A stretch of DNA of 64,000 nt, taken from positions 1 through 64,000 of the forward strand of contig JAVKDD010000033.1 of NCBI GenBank assembly GCA_040222455.1, given 5' to 3'. Within the stretch, counting starts at the first letter, position 1; each line of letters starts with the position of its first letter. Positions 1 to 9,618 of the stretch are shown piece after piece. Made by a program: the position numbers and the translations under genes. Source of the stretch: RHLJ01 sp040222455 (lineage in GTDB: Bacteria > Bacteroidota > Rhodothermia > Balneolales > Balneolaceae). Under the pieces are notes generated by a model. That model made no database searches. It saw nothing but the letters and a program-made list of their open reading frames with translations, and had not been told where the DNA came from.

Positions 1-2
1 CT

Positions 3-140
3 TTCGCTTGTGCTCCCGCTAGCCAGTCCACCGCTTCTGCATCCACCGATGCTCCTGAAACGGTAATCACTATTACGGATGACGCCGCTTTTGCTGCCGG
101 TAATGACGTGAGACCTATTCTTGAAAAGCCAAAAATCTAA
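3..140 (+). CDS. C-terminal part of a small lipoprotein (5' end outside window)
   Basis: The reading frame is open from the left edge to a TAA at 138-140 and encodes about 45 residues beginning FACAPASQSTASAST. The FAC followed by a Ser/Thr/Ala-rich stretch looks like the end of a lipoprotein signal peptide (lipobox cysteine) and a short linker. If so, the whole mature protein is only about 43 residues. It ends VRPILEKPKI and has no recognisable domain. Its base composition is clearly more GC-rich than the genes that follow. The start lies outside the window, so coding is inferred from the open frame and the lipobox-like residues only. Confidence 0.5.
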   Translation, partial: FACAPASQSTASASTDAPETVITITDDAAFAAGNDVRPILEKPKI

Positions 141-197
141 TTTTTCTGTTACGAAAGAATAAGATGAAAGCCTTTGAAAGTTGTATTAACTTAGATC

Positions 198-3100
198 ATG
201 AACATACTATTAAGTTTTATCCTTGGTATTTCATTAATACAACCAAGCTTTGAGAATAAAATACTTGATCAATCAGTATTCTATATCAATGAAATAACTA
301 ACCGTGCTAGTTTATCAGAAAATCATTGGGCATTGAATGAACTTTTTGAATACTCATGTGGTGTTAATAATTCAGTAATTAGATCAATTCTTAACTCGAA
401 TAACAAGCAACTTAAAAACTATTATGCAAAAAGCCCTTGTGGAATTTCAATAGAAGGAAGATCAGCTAATAGCCTTAGTAGGATACAAAATATATCTATT
501 GATGAAGGGCTGGTTGGCCTTGGTGTATATTATTTACTAAATGAACCACTATTGATTAAAAAGAAAGCTTTTGTCTTAGAGTTCAAAAATAAAACTAATT
601 TATCTCCTTCAATTTTTGATTTAATTATTGACCAAAAAATAATTTCTTTCTCAGAAATTCCAAGTTCAGAAAGAGAATTCATTTTGTACTCTATAATTTA
701 CACTAGACAATCTAGTACTTATCTTTCCGCTGAATCACTTGAATTATTAGCTAATCAATGGGTAACAAATTATGACCCTCAAGATAAAAATCTAGTTTCT
801 TCATTAAATACAGCAAACCTAGTGTATCTTTTATTTGAACTAAATAGATTTAATACTATTGAACGCTTCTTGCCATTAATACTTGCTGATAATTATTTCC
901 CTAATTCTTATAAAAAGACAAGATATCTAAATGCACTTAGTTACTCTTTATTTGCCATAGGCAGATTTGATGCATCTTTAAATATATTAAGAGATCACTT
1001 AATTCCACTTTCTGATTATTTAAATCTAAAAGAATTAAAAGATCAATCAATATTTACTAAAGGAGTTAACTTATGGTCGTTAGGAAAATTTGAAGAGGCT
1101 AAAGAAATATTTGAAGTAATGTTTTTTGATTCTACTTCTTCAATAAATAAGTCTCAATTATTTAACAATTTGAGTATTTGTTATTTAAAATTAGGAGAAA
1201 AAAATAAATATTTAGACCTGCAAATAAATGCACTAGAAGAAGCCAATAAAGGAACTAAGTATAAAGACAGATTAATAATTTTAAGAAACTTATTTATTTA
1301 CTATACATCTATTAGAGATCCAGAAACTGCACTTTTATATTTAAACAGAGCAGAACAAATTGCTATGGATAATAATGATAGCTTTGAATTAGCTGCAATT
1401 CATGCATTCTCTGGAACTTTTTATTGGGAAATATATAAGGACGCTCCTAAAGCCTTACAAGAACTAGATTTTGCCCGAAAAGAACTTAATCCTAGTTCAG
1501 ATTTTGTTGGTTATGTAAATGTACTTAAGGAAGAAGCAGAAATATTAGTTTCAATAAATGAGCTTAAAAGTGCAAGAAATAAGTTTATAGAATTAAGGCA
1601 ACTTTCTATACAAAGCTCCAATACCCCAAACTATTTAGAATCTCTGATTGGACTAACAGAAATTGAATTATTAGAAAATAATTTAGACGAAGCTTCTAAA
1701 TTACTTGAAGAAATTAAGATTTATCCACTCAATAATATTGATTTTGAACTATCTGTAAAATACAATACTGTAAAGTCCTCACTTTTGTCTATAACAGGGT
1801 CTAAAAGAAAAGCTTATGATGATTTAATTCCCGTGGTTGAACAAGTTATTGAAAGAGCAAAAATGAGTATTGACTCTCAGACTGGTTTTTGGTCGATTGA
1901 ACCAGAGTATGTTGACGTATTTAATGCTATTGTTGATATACTTATTAATTTAGGTGACGATGATAAAGCTTTACAATTACTTGATGAGCTCAAAACAATA
2001 AATGATGTTGCGCTATATAACAGTCCAATTTTAAGAGCCAAAAGATTATCTGAAGAAGACTTAGCACAAGATCAATTATTAAATAACCAAATTCTTAAAC
2101 TTAGAACTGAATATCTAAATAGTACCTCTGAAAGAAAATTTGAATTAAAAGCGGAAATAGATCAGCTTTCAGCCCAAAGAGAGCAAATATTAAATAAAAT
2201 AAGAACCAATATTAGCGATAAAACAATATCTATTTGGTCGCTTCAAAAAAGGCTTACTGATAATGAGTTGGTTCTTCATTTTACAGAGATTGGTGAAATT
2301 CTATATGCTACTTATGTTTCAAAAGAATCAATTAACATAGATGTTATTAAGTTTGATGCCTCAAATAAGCTACTATTTAATGAAGCGGCAAATAATCTGG
2401 CCTCTTCTAAAACGAATTTAAATCAGCTATGGGAAATCTACCAGATTTTAGGAATTGAACAGAATATCAAAGAAGGGGTTACTTCATTAACTGTTATCCC
2501 AGATAATTATTTATTTAGGTTACCACTTGATGTATTACCCACAGAAAAACCAGTGAATAGTAATAGCTATGGTTCAACACATTATTTAATAGAAAACTTT
2601 GATATAAAATATTACACTTCTTTGAATAACTATCTTACTAACTCAAGAAAGCAGACCAAAGATTATGCATTAGATTTCTCTGCCTTTGCTCTCTCCGATT
2701 TTAGTAGTTTCGAAAATAAAAATCTTCAATCTCTTCCATTTGCTACAAAAGAAGTCAGGTCCATAAATGAAAAACTTAAAAATCTTGAGGCAAAATCAAT
2801 TTTTTTAGAAAGTGAAGCGGATAAATCTACTTTTTTAGCAAGTGCACAAAGTTCAAGAGTTGTTCATGTAGCTACCCATAGTGAAGTATCTGAACAAGAC
2901 CCGTTATTTTCTACTATTTATTTAAATAATAGTGGTAGTGATGAGTTAACTTCGCTTTATGCATACGAACTTTTTGATACCCAGATGAATAGTGAGCTTG
3001 TAATGCTTAATTCTTGTAGTTCGGGTTCAGGGAGTTATCTGCAGGGAAGTGGAATAATGGGTATCAGTAGAGCTCTTAGATATGCAGGCGCCAAGAGCCT

Positions 3101-3383
3101 GGCTCTTAATCTTTGGTCTGTAAATGATAAATCAGCTTCAGAATTTGCAATAAATTTCTACACTACTATTGATGAGGGAGCATCGAAATGGGAATCGATG
3201 AGGAATGCAAAGCTATCTCTCCTAAAAACTGGAAATGCAAATCCATACTATTGGGGAGCATATATGTTAATTGGAAACTCCAGTCCTTTAACAAAAAAAC
3301 CAGCAAGAGCTGGCTTTTTATATCCTGTCTTACTGGTAATAATTATATTAGGAAGTTATAAAATCAGACACGAAATTATTTAA
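198..3383 (+). CDS. TPR repeat protein with C-terminal CHAT (caspase-like) protease domain
   Basis: This 1061-residue protein has an N-terminal hydrophobic segment (MNILLSFILGISLIQ) that is probably a signal peptide or anchor. Helical TPR-like repeats run from about residue 180 to 600, and a coiled-coil-like charged stretch follows near 610-670. The C-terminal CHAT domain covers about 700-1030. The caspase-type dyad is visible as His894 (VATHS) and Cys940 (LNSCSSG), and the family signature GIMGISRALRYAGAKS follows. A last membrane segment (residues about 1040-1055) sits at the C-terminus. CHAT proteins are caspase-superfamily peptidases often activated through their TPR part; the substrate here is unknown. 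The stop codon overlaps that of the convergent gene at 3380-4120. The family assignment is firm, the role is not. Confidence 0.85.
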   Translation: MNILLSFILGISLIQPSFENKILDQSVFYINEITNRASLSENHWALNELFEYSCGVNNSVIRSILNSNNKQLKNYYAKSPCGISIEGRSANSLSRIQNISIDEGLVGLGVYYLLNEPLLIKKKAFVLEFKNKTNLSPSIFDLIIDQKIISFSEIPSSEREFILYSIIYTRQSSTYLSAESLELLANQWVTNYDPQDKNLVSSLNTANLVYLLFELNRFNTIERFLPLILADNYFPNSYKKTRYLNALSYSLFAIGRFDASLNILRDHLIPLSDYLNLKELKDQSIFTKGVNLWSLGKFEEAKEIFEVMFFDSTSSINKSQLFNNLSICYLKLGEKNKYLDLQINALEEANKGTKYKDRLIILRNLFIYYTSIRDPETALLYLNRAEQIAMDNNDSFELAAIHAFSGTFYWEIYKDAPKALQELDFARKELNPSSDFVGYVNVLKEEAEILVSINELKSARNKFIELRQLSIQSSNTPNYLESLIGLTEIELLENNLDEASKLLEEIKIYPLNNIDFELSVKYNTVKSSLLSITGSKRKAYDDLIPVVEQVIERAKMSIDSQTGFWSIEPEYVDVFNAIVDILINLGDDDKALQLLDELKTINDVALYNSPILRAKRLSEEDLAQDQLLNNQILKLRTEYLNSTSERKFELKAEIDQLSAQREQILNKIRTNISDKTISIWSLQKRLTDNELVLHFTEIGEILYATYVSKESINIDVIKFDASNKLLFNEAANNLASSKTNLNQLWEIYQILGIEQNIKEGVTSLTVIPDNYLFRLPLDVLPTEKPVNSNSYGSTHYLIENFDIKYYTSLNNYLTNSRKQTKDYALDFSAFALSDFSSFENKNLQSLPFATKEVRSINEKLKNLEAKSIFLESEADKSTFLASAQSSRVVHVATHSEVSEQDPLFSTIYLNNSGSDELTSLYAYELFDTQMNSELVMLNSCSSGSGSYLQGSGIMGISRALRYAGAKSLALNLWSVNDKSASEFAINFYTTIDEGASKWESMRNAKLSLLKTGNANPYYWGAYMLIGNSSPLTKKPARAGFLYPVLLVIIILGSYKIRHEII

Positions 3384-4120
3384 CGCTTTTTGAAAGCTTC
3401 TAAATAACTTTTTGCCAATCGACTAAAACCACCATTTAATTCGAATGTTTTCTGGAAAGCTATTTCGGCTTCTTCTATTCTTTCAAGTTGAAAATAAGTA
3501 TTTCCTAAATACCAATATCCTTTTTCAAGTATTTCATTATCAATAGAAGATTGATTAACAACTCGCTCGAAATTATTTAAAGCAGCGTTATACTCACCAT
3601 AATTATACTGAATTGACCCTAAGGTTAATGATATTTCAGCAATAAAATTCGGGGATTCTGATTTGGCAAGTTCCGATTCTAACAATTCAATCGCTTGTTC
3701 AACATTTCCATCAGAAGCTAGGCGAATAGCCTGCCGAATAGCTTCTAAACTACTTGTTGGAGAACTTTCTTCAGTCCCCCTCACAATCCCAAGATCGAGT
3801 TGTTCTTGAGGAGAAATCTCCGTTAAAGTGTTAGTTCCGGAATAATTCATTACCCCGAGAACCCCAATAATAAGAGCAATGGCTGCAGCCGAACCATAGT
3901 TTATTATTTTACGAAGTTTGTAAACGGGAGCAGCCTGATTTTTGCTTCTCCTTTCCTCAATAACAGCTTTTATATTAGCTACGCTTTTAGTGTAGTCTAA
4001 ATAATAACCATCTTGAACTAATTCAGCCCATAATTCATCGACTTGTTCTTGAGTAAGTTTACCATTGACATATAAGTCAATTTTATACTCTAGGTCTTTA
4101 TTTACGTTGCTTTCAATCAT
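3380..4120 (-). CDS. Single-pass membrane protein with C-terminal TPR repeats, anti-sigma-like layout
   Basis: This 246-residue protein has a soluble acidic N-terminus (about 1-65), one membrane helix (about 73-93, AAAIALIIGVLGVMNY) and a C-terminal TPR region (about 120-240) with repeats such as YNAALNNFERV and IEEAEIAFQKTF. An N-terminal cytoplasmic domain of the YVNGKLTQEQVDELW type followed by one helix and an outer domain is the layout of Bacteroidota anti-sigma regulators. No ECF sigma factor is encoded beside it. It converges on the CHAT gene with overlapping stop codons, so the two may be functionally linked. The anti-sigma role is inference from layout alone. Confidence 0.6.
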   Translation of the reverse strand: MIESNVNKDLEYKIDLYVNGKLTQEQVDELWAELVQDGYYLDYTKSVANIKAVIEERRSKNQAAPVYKLRKIINYGSAAAIALIIGVLGVMNYSGTNTLTEISPQEQLDLGIVRGTEESSPTSSLEAIRQAIRLASDGNVEQAIELLESELAKSESPNFIAEISLTLGSIQYNYGEYNAALNNFERVVNQSSIDNEILEKGYWYLGNTYFQLERIEEAEIAFQKTFELNGGFSRLAKSYLEAFKKR

Positions 4121-4451
4121 ATTCTGATTTTTGAAATTGTTACAATTTTATTCAATTTCGATAACTGGAATCGATTTTAGTAAGCAAAAAATACCATCTT
4201 TTTTTGATCACTCTATCTTTCTTTTTTGATACCCTGTCAACAAAACAATTCAAACAACTCAACATGATTCTTTTTAGTTTAGTTGCTACTAATCATTAAG
4301 AGGCAGATGTTATCGTTTTGTTACATTCGTTACCAAAATTAGTATTATTTATTTAATCTACTTTAAAGAGTGTGGTGAAGGAGCTAAATCACAAACTTAA
4401 ATTTATTCTAATAAACGAGATAGGCGTAATCTTTGAACAACTAATAAAATT
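4121..4451. other. Divergent intergenic region, no gene seen
   Basis: This 331-base AT-rich stretch separates the divergent genes at 4120 (minus) and 4452 (plus), so it should hold both promoters. Two near-identical pyrimidine-rich blocks, each ending tttttttgat or ttttttgata, occur at about 4196-4230. A TAATCTTTG box at about 4429-4437 resembles the Bacteroidota -7 element with one extra base. I could not fix a matching upstream element, so no promoter is called. Confidence 0.4.
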
Positions 4452-5921
4452 ATGAAAAATCAATTTCTTTATTTAACGAAACTATTACTCCTGTCCATTT
4501 TTTTTATTTCATGTACTGCAAATACTGAAACAAAAATTTCAGGTACAATAGATTATATCGGAGATGCAGAATTCTATTTAGAACTCACTCCCCTTCATTA
4601 CAAATATTCTAAAAAAAACTATATCCCTTTAGACCCTGAAAATGGCAATTTTGAAACCAATTTAAGGTTAGATTCTCCTCAAATAATTATGCTCGTTATC
4701 CAAGACAGCAAATATCCTTTATATGTTGAACCGGGTAATGATTTACAAATTGATATTGAAAGAGCTAAATTTCCTTTTGACCTTGAAGTCGAAGGTTCTT
4801 CTTCTGAATTAAATTTAGCCTATCAAAACTTTCTTATTGAGACAAAAGGTTTAGACGCACTTATTCTTGTTGAAATGGATAAGTTTAAAGTTGGAGAAAA
4901 AAATACAGCACTTGCTTATAGTCAACAAAAATTACAAAGTGCAGAGTCAAACTTTATAAATACACCATTATCTCCTCTATATTATAAGGTTGTTGGAGAA
5001 GATTTAGTGTTAAAACTTAGGGCAGTTGAGTACTCTGACCGACATATTCCTGACTACAATACTAATGTTGAAAGACAAAAAGTGGTTAATGAAGCATTAG
5101 ATAAAGGATTTTTTGAGATTGAATCACTCGTTGCACAGCGTGCAGGAATTAGAGACTTCACTCACTATTATTCACGCACATTTGGAATTTATGACAGTGT
5201 AACTACATCAGTAGGTAAGGAACTATCTGAATATGACATAAAACAGCTTGCATATACAGAGTTAAATGAAAAGCGCATGATGATTATCCCTTTTATCGAA
5301 GATAGAGATGCAAAAGCATATGCAGAGCTTTTTTTAGTAGCAGAAAGAATTGGAGAGCAACCTTTTTCTATTTCTGAGCCAACTTATGAAGCTTATATTA
5401 ATGAATATTCAGAATATTCCGAATACCTGGAATTCATTACTTATTTTTATAATGAGATTAAGTCCGTTTCACCTGGTCAACCCGCTATTCCGTTTAGTAT
5501 TTCCGATAGATCCGGTAACATTCATACACTTGAGGATTATTCTGGTAAGTTTATACTATTAGATTTCTGGGCAGGATGGTGTCAACCTTGTTTAGTTGAA
5601 TTCCCGTACATGCATGAACTTTATGAAGAATATTCGAGAGATGAATTTGAAATCATTGGAATCTCTACAGAAGTTGATAGCTTAGTATGGATCGAAGATA
5701 TCACACAGTTTAAAAATCCTTGGCCAGAATTATATGGTGGAAAAGGAACAGATCAAGAAACCTTCAAAGGCTACAAAGGTGGTGGTATTCCATTTTATAT
5801 TTTAATAGATCCAGATGGAAATATTGCTAGATATAATGATATTACACCATCATTTAACTTAAAAGAAGTTCTCGATAGTTTACTTCTAAACTATGAAAAC
5901 AAAACTGCCTCTATAAAATGA
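4452..5921 (+). CDS. TlpA-like thiol-disulfide oxidoreductase lipoprotein
   Basis: This 489-residue protein starts with a lipoprotein signal peptide (FFISC lipobox, residues about 17-21). A long N-terminal region of the DUF4369 kind found in Bacteroidota TlpA-like proteins follows. The C-terminal thioredoxin fold (about 340-485) has the active site WCQPC, with Cys377 and Cys380, in the context DFWAGWCQPCLVEFPYM. Such proteins sit in the periplasm or outer membrane and reduce or isomerise disulfides. The gene heads a chain of overlapping genes: its TGA stop overlaps the ATG of the GH3 gene (ATGA at 5918-5921), which suggests translational coupling. The redox partner is not visible. Confidence 0.85.
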   Translation: MKNQFLYLTKLLLLSIFFISCTANTETKISGTIDYIGDAEFYLELTPLHYKYSKKNYIPLDPENGNFETNLRLDSPQIIMLVIQDSKYPLYVEPGNDLQIDIERAKFPFDLEVEGSSSELNLAYQNFLIETKGLDALILVEMDKFKVGEKNTALAYSQQKLQSAESNFINTPLSPLYYKVVGEDLVLKLRAVEYSDRHIPDYNTNVERQKVVNEALDKGFFEIESLVAQRAGIRDFTHYYSRTFGIYDSVTTSVGKELSEYDIKQLAYTELNEKRMMIIPFIEDRDAKAYAELFLVAERIGEQPFSISEPTYEAYINEYSEYSEYLEFITYFYNEIKSVSPGQPAIPFSISDRSGNIHTLEDYSGKFILLDFWAGWCQPCLVEFPYMHELYEEYSRDEFEIIGISTEVDSLVWIEDITQFKNPWPELYGGKGTDQETFKGYKGGGIPFYILIDPDGNIARYNDITPSFNLKEVLDSLLLNYENKTASIK

Positions 5922-7057
5922 GATTTATATTATTGTTAGTATTTATTGGCGCCATTTTTTCATGTTCTTCAAAACCAGAAGGTGAGAAAAAAGAAACTGC
6001 TTTTACCGATCGTGAACTAGGACAACTTCTAATTATAGGATTTATAGGTACAGAATTAACCCCAGAAAATGATATAGTCAAAACTATCAAGGAGTTAAAT
6101 ATCGGAGGTTTTATACTTTTTGATTATGATATTGAAAGTGAAAGTTTTGGGAGAAATATTATTTCTGATGATCAGCTCTTAAAACTTTCCAGTTCGTTAG
6201 TTGCATATTCCTCAAACCCTCCTTTTATCGCTATTGATCAAGAAGGTGGTCAAATTTCACGTTTAAAAGAAAATATTGGATTCCCAAAAACAGTTTCAGC
6301 AGAATATTTAGGAGATGTAGATAATGAAGATTCAACTCGCTTTTACGCAAGAAATATTGCTCAAGAATTTATGGTTGTTGGGGTTAATACCAATTTTGCA
6401 CCTGTAATTGATGTTAATAAAAACTTAGATAATCCAATAATTAGTAAAGATAAGCGAAGCTATTCTTCCGATCCGGATAAAGTTGCGGAACATGCTGGAT
6501 ATGTAATCGATGAATTTGATAAAGAAGGAATTCTGACTGTTTTAAAACATTTTCCAGGACATGGAAGCTCTGGTGTTGATACCCACTTGGGAATTCCAGA
6601 TGTAACGAATTCATGGAGTTCTGAAGAATTAATTCCATATAAAACGCTCTTCTCTGAAAAAAATATCAATGCCGTAAAGACTGCTCATATTTACAATGCT
6701 AAACTTGACCCAGATTGGCCTGCAACTCTATCAACCAAAACAATTAATGGATTATTAAGGGATTCTTTAGGGTTTGATGGTGTCGTATTTTCAGGTGACA
6801 TGCAAATGGAAGCAATTAGAGTAGAATATGGTCTTGAAACTGCTATCGAACAATCTTTAAATGCAGGGGTAGACGTCTTAATCTTTGAGAACAATAACGT
6901 TTACGAAGATGATATCGCACAGAAATCCATTAATATTATTCAAAAGCTGATTGCCGAAGGGAAAATATCTGAAGAAACAATTCAAGCTGCTTTAGATCGA
7001 ATTGCAAAACTAAAAAAGGATGTTATTGAAGACCTTTGTACATGTCTGAACTTTTAA
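5918..7057 (+). CDS. nagZ: Beta-N-acetylhexosaminidase, GH3 family, lipoprotein
   Basis: The 379-residue GH3 enzyme carries the NagZ signature KHFPGHG at residues 210-216. This supplies the His of the His/Asp acid-base pair in the HFPGHGSSGVDTH loop. The likely nucleophile is Asp294 in FSGDMQMEAI. An N-terminal lipobox (IFSC, about residue 16) shows it is exported and anchored, unlike cytosolic enterobacterial NagZ; this is common in Bacteroidota. It would remove terminal N-acetylglucosamine from peptidoglycan or chitin-type fragments. It overlaps the upstream TlpA-like gene by 4 bases and the downstream HD gene by 16. The usual family length is about 340-380 residues, so it looks complete. 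Confidence 0.85.
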   Translation: MRFILLLVFIGAIFSCSSKPEGEKKETAFTDRELGQLLIIGFIGTELTPENDIVKTIKELNIGGFILFDYDIESESFGRNIISDDQLLKLSSSLVAYSSNPPFIAIDQEGGQISRLKENIGFPKTVSAEYLGDVDNEDSTRFYARNIAQEFMVVGVNTNFAPVIDVNKNLDNPIISKDKRSYSSDPDKVAEHAGYVIDEFDKEGILTVLKHFPGHGSSGVDTHLGIPDVTNSWSSEELIPYKTLFSEKNINAVKTAHIYNAKLDPDWPATLSTKTINGLLRDSLGFDGVVFSGDMQMEAIRVEYGLETAIEQSLNAGVDVLIFENNNVYEDDIAQKSINIIQKLIAEGKISEETIQAALDRIAKLKKDVIEDLCTCLNF

Positions 7058-7698
7058 ATAATAATATTCTCTCCATAACGGAAGTATTTGTAAAAGACAG
7101 GCTTGAAGGAGATTCTGGACATGATTGGTGGCACATCCATAGAGTTAGAAATACAGCTTTAACAATTGCTAAAGAAGAAAAAGCTGATCTATTTGTAGTA
7201 GAGTTAGCGGCTCTTTTACATGATATTGCTGATCATAAATTTCATGATGGTGATGAGGATATTGGTCCCAATACCGCCAGAATCTGGCTCAATTCATTAA
7301 AAATTTCGGATTCAGTCATTAATCATATTTGTGAAATCATTGCCGATCTTTCTTTCAAGGGAGCAGATGTTGCTACCCCGATGAAAACGTTAGAAGGCAA
7401 AATTGTGCAAGATGCAGATCGACTTGATGCAATGGGCGCTATTGGAGTCGCTCGGGCTTTCTCGTATGGAGGTTTTAGAAATAGAGAACTTTATAACCCA
7501 GAAATTCCACCAACTCTTCATTCCACTTTCGAAGCCTATAAAAAAGACAAAGGTCATACTCTGAATCACTTTTATGAAAAACTATTTTTGCTAAAAGATA
7601 GAATGAATACTGATTCTGCAAAAAAGATAGCTGAAAACCGTCATCACTTTATGGAAGTGTTTGTGCAACGCTTTTTGAATGAATGGGATGGTAAATGA
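7042..7698 (+). CDS. HD-domain metal-dependent phosphohydrolase (YedJ-like)
   Basis: The protein is 218 residues from the ATG at 7042. A TTG two codons earlier is possible but less likely. The HD-superfamily metal ligands are visible in order: HDWWHIHRV, LLHDIADHKFHDGD and the late QDADRLDAMG. This pattern matches the YedJ-like phosphohydrolases, which act on phosphorylated small molecules; the substrate is not predictable. It starts inside the 3' end of the hexosaminidase gene and overlaps the SGNH gene by 4 bases (ATGA at 7695), so it belongs to the same transcription unit. It is probably cytoplasmic because no signal is present. Confidence 0.8.
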   Translation: MSELLNNNILSITEVFVKDRLEGDSGHDWWHIHRVRNTALTIAKEEKADLFVVELAALLHDIADHKFHDGDEDIGPNTARIWLNSLKISDSVINHICEIIADLSFKGADVATPMKTLEGKIVQDADRLDAMGAIGVARAFSYGGFRNRELYNPEIPPTLHSTFEAYKKDKGHTLNHFYEKLFLLKDRMNTDSAKKIAENRHHFMEVFVQRFLNEWDGK

Positions 7699-8777
7699 AA
7701 AGATTTTCAATCCTAGTTAAAACGAGTTTGTTATTTGCTATTACTTCAATAATCACATTACTGATAGGTGAATTTCTAATCAGGATCATTCTTCCCCAAG
7801 ATAAAATGGTTACGTGGATAGAAATGCATGAAGATGGTTTTGTGATGAATCAGTCTGGTGGAACAGCATTTCAGGAATTAGAAGAAAGAAAGGCATTTTA
7901 TCGCTTTAATAAAGAGAGACTTAGAGGAAATGAAATTAAACCTAACAAGGTGAATATTCTAACTCTTGGAGACTCCTTTACTTTTGGGCTTTTACTTGAT
8001 GAAGAGGACACCTATTTGCAGCGGCTTCAAAAAAAAGCTGATGAGGTATTTCCTGATTCAATCCAATTTTTAAATGCTGCAGTTGGAGGGTCTGGACTTG
8101 CTGATTGGCCGGTTTGGTTAGAAAATTTTGGAGAGGCAACGAAACCTAATTTTATTTTATACTTCATGAACTACGATGATGTAAATCGTGCCCTTTCCAA
8201 AAACTTATTCATTATTGATGAAGAATACCCTGATTCTCTAATTAAATCTCAAAGGTGGATCCCAAAGTCATTTCTAACTAAACTTTCTACAAAAAATAGT
8301 TATCGATGGCTTCAAGCTAACTCCGAATTGTTTAATATTTTAGTTAAAGTATTTTGGAAACATTTCTATTTTGACGATTTGACTTATGATTTTAATCCAG
8401 ATAAGTCTCAAGTCCCGATTCCTTCGATAAGTTCTTTCGCTGAAGATTCTGAGTATTCTACAAAATTAGCTCGTTCTTTAATTGATAAAATGGAGGATTG
8501 GTGCAATCAAAAAGGATGTGAGTTTATAGTTATAAATACTGGTTTTTTTGAGGATGATAACATGTCTAGCTTTGATCAAAAGTTTTATGAATCGATTCAA
8601 AAGTCGAACCAAAATCTTAGTGTAGAATATTTAGACAACACAGAGTGTGTGAAATTTCGAGCTCACTCAAATCTTGATGAATTTAAAATTCCGGGAGATA
8701 GTCACCCTAATGAAAAAGGAGCTAAAATAATTGCTGAATGTTCCTGGGAAAAATTACAACCTTTTCTTTTCCCTTAG
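7695..8777 (+). CDS. Membrane-anchored SGNH/GDSL-type hydrolase
   Basis: The protein has 360 residues with one N-terminal membrane helix (about 10-32, TSLLFAITSIITLLIGEFLI). The catalytic domain has the block I serine motif TLGDSFTFG (about residues 92-100) and the block V Asp-His pair in PGDSHPNEKG near the C-terminus. Gly and Asn blocks lie between (AAVGGSG, MNYDD). SGNH hydrolases of this layout are often deacetylases or esterases acting on envelope polysaccharides. Position at the end of a chain with a hexosaminidase fits a role in cell-wall or glycan processing, but that is inference. It overlaps the HD gene by 4 bases. Confidence 0.75.
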   Translation: MKRFSILVKTSLLFAITSIITLLIGEFLIRIILPQDKMVTWIEMHEDGFVMNQSGGTAFQELEERKAFYRFNKERLRGNEIKPNKVNILTLGDSFTFGLLLDEEDTYLQRLQKKADEVFPDSIQFLNAAVGGSGLADWPVWLENFGEATKPNFILYFMNYDDVNRALSKNLFIIDEEYPDSLIKSQRWIPKSFLTKLSTKNSYRWLQANSELFNILVKVFWKHFYFDDLTYDFNPDKSQVPIPSISSFAEDSEYSTKLARSLIDKMEDWCNQKGCEFIVINTGFFEDDNMSSFDQKFYESIQKSNQNLSVEYLDNTECVKFRAHSNLDEFKIPGDSHPNEKGAKIIAECSWEKLQPFLFP

Positions 8778-8887
8778 TTCGGAATAAGATTATACTCTAA
8801 TTGGGTAATAAGAGTTGTACCGTTTATCTTTCCAGAAAAGTTTATACAGTTAGTTGGTCCAGTAATTTAAATTCAACACATAACATT

Positions 8888-9601
8888 ATGAAAAACTTAT
8901 TATTCTTTTTCTTATTAACAATTTTTGTTTTTTCAGACACTATACAAGCTCAATACAGTATTGGTGGTGCAAACAATAATGTCACATTTACATTATCTGG
9001 GGTAGTTCAGACTACCAATGAAACGGCTATCGAAGGGAGTCCTTATTTTGAAGATCAACTATTAACTGGAATAGTCCATTTACCAAATAAGAAAACAACT
9101 GAAACGCTTAGATTGGCTTTAAATTTAGAAGAAAATCAATTGATCTTCCAAGAGGGTGAACAGTTTAATATTTTTAATCCTTCAATTATAAAAGGGATTG
9201 AATTCAAAGACGAATTAGGAAATACAAAAGCCTTTTTTGTAACTGGATTCTCTAGTTCAGATAATGACATCGACATAAATACTCCTTTAAGAATGGTTTA
9301 TAATGGGGATACGAAAATTTTAGTTCATCATACTGTTACTTTTGATAGAGGAAATTTCCGAGATCCAACTACAAATCGGAAAACTGCCAGATATAAGAAA
9401 AATGAAATTTACTATATCAGAAAAAATGATGGGCATTTTAAAAAAACACGTCTCAAACTCAAAAACCTGGTAAATGATCTTGGTGAATATGAAAAAGAGC
9501 TTAAAGAATTTGCCAAGGAAAATAATATTAATGGTAAAAGTGAAGCTGATGCTTTTAAGCTATTAGAGTATTATGACTCACTCAAAGAAACTAATTCATA
9601 A
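8888..9601 (+). CDS. Secreted protein of unknown function
   Basis: From the ATG at 8888 the product is 237 residues with a clear signal peptide (MKNLLFFFLLTIFVFSDTIQAQ). An in-frame upstream start at 8801 would put 29 polar residues before the signal, so 8888 is preferred. The mature part is beta-rich in the middle and ends in a charged helical tail (KNLVNDLGEYEKELKEFAKE). No family was recognised. It lies 17 bases before oxyR on the same strand; co-transcription is possible but the pair has no obvious logic. Confidence 0.65.
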   Translation: MKNLLFFFLLTIFVFSDTIQAQYSIGGANNNVTFTLSGVVQTTNETAIEGSPYFEDQLLTGIVHLPNKKTTETLRLALNLEENQLIFQEGEQFNIFNPSIIKGIEFKDELGNTKAFFVTGFSSSDNDIDINTPLRMVYNGDTKILVHHTVTFDRGNFRDPTTNRKTARYKKNEIYYIRKNDGHFKKTRLKLKNLVNDLGEYEKELKEFAKENNINGKSEADAFKLLEYYDSLKETNS

Positions 9602-9618
9602 TCGTTATTTATAAGTAA

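Noticed and set aside
4429..4437. Bacteroidota-type -7 promoter box before the TlpA-like gene
   Set aside because: The box has one extra base relative to TAnnTTTG and no matching -33 TTTG at the proper distance.
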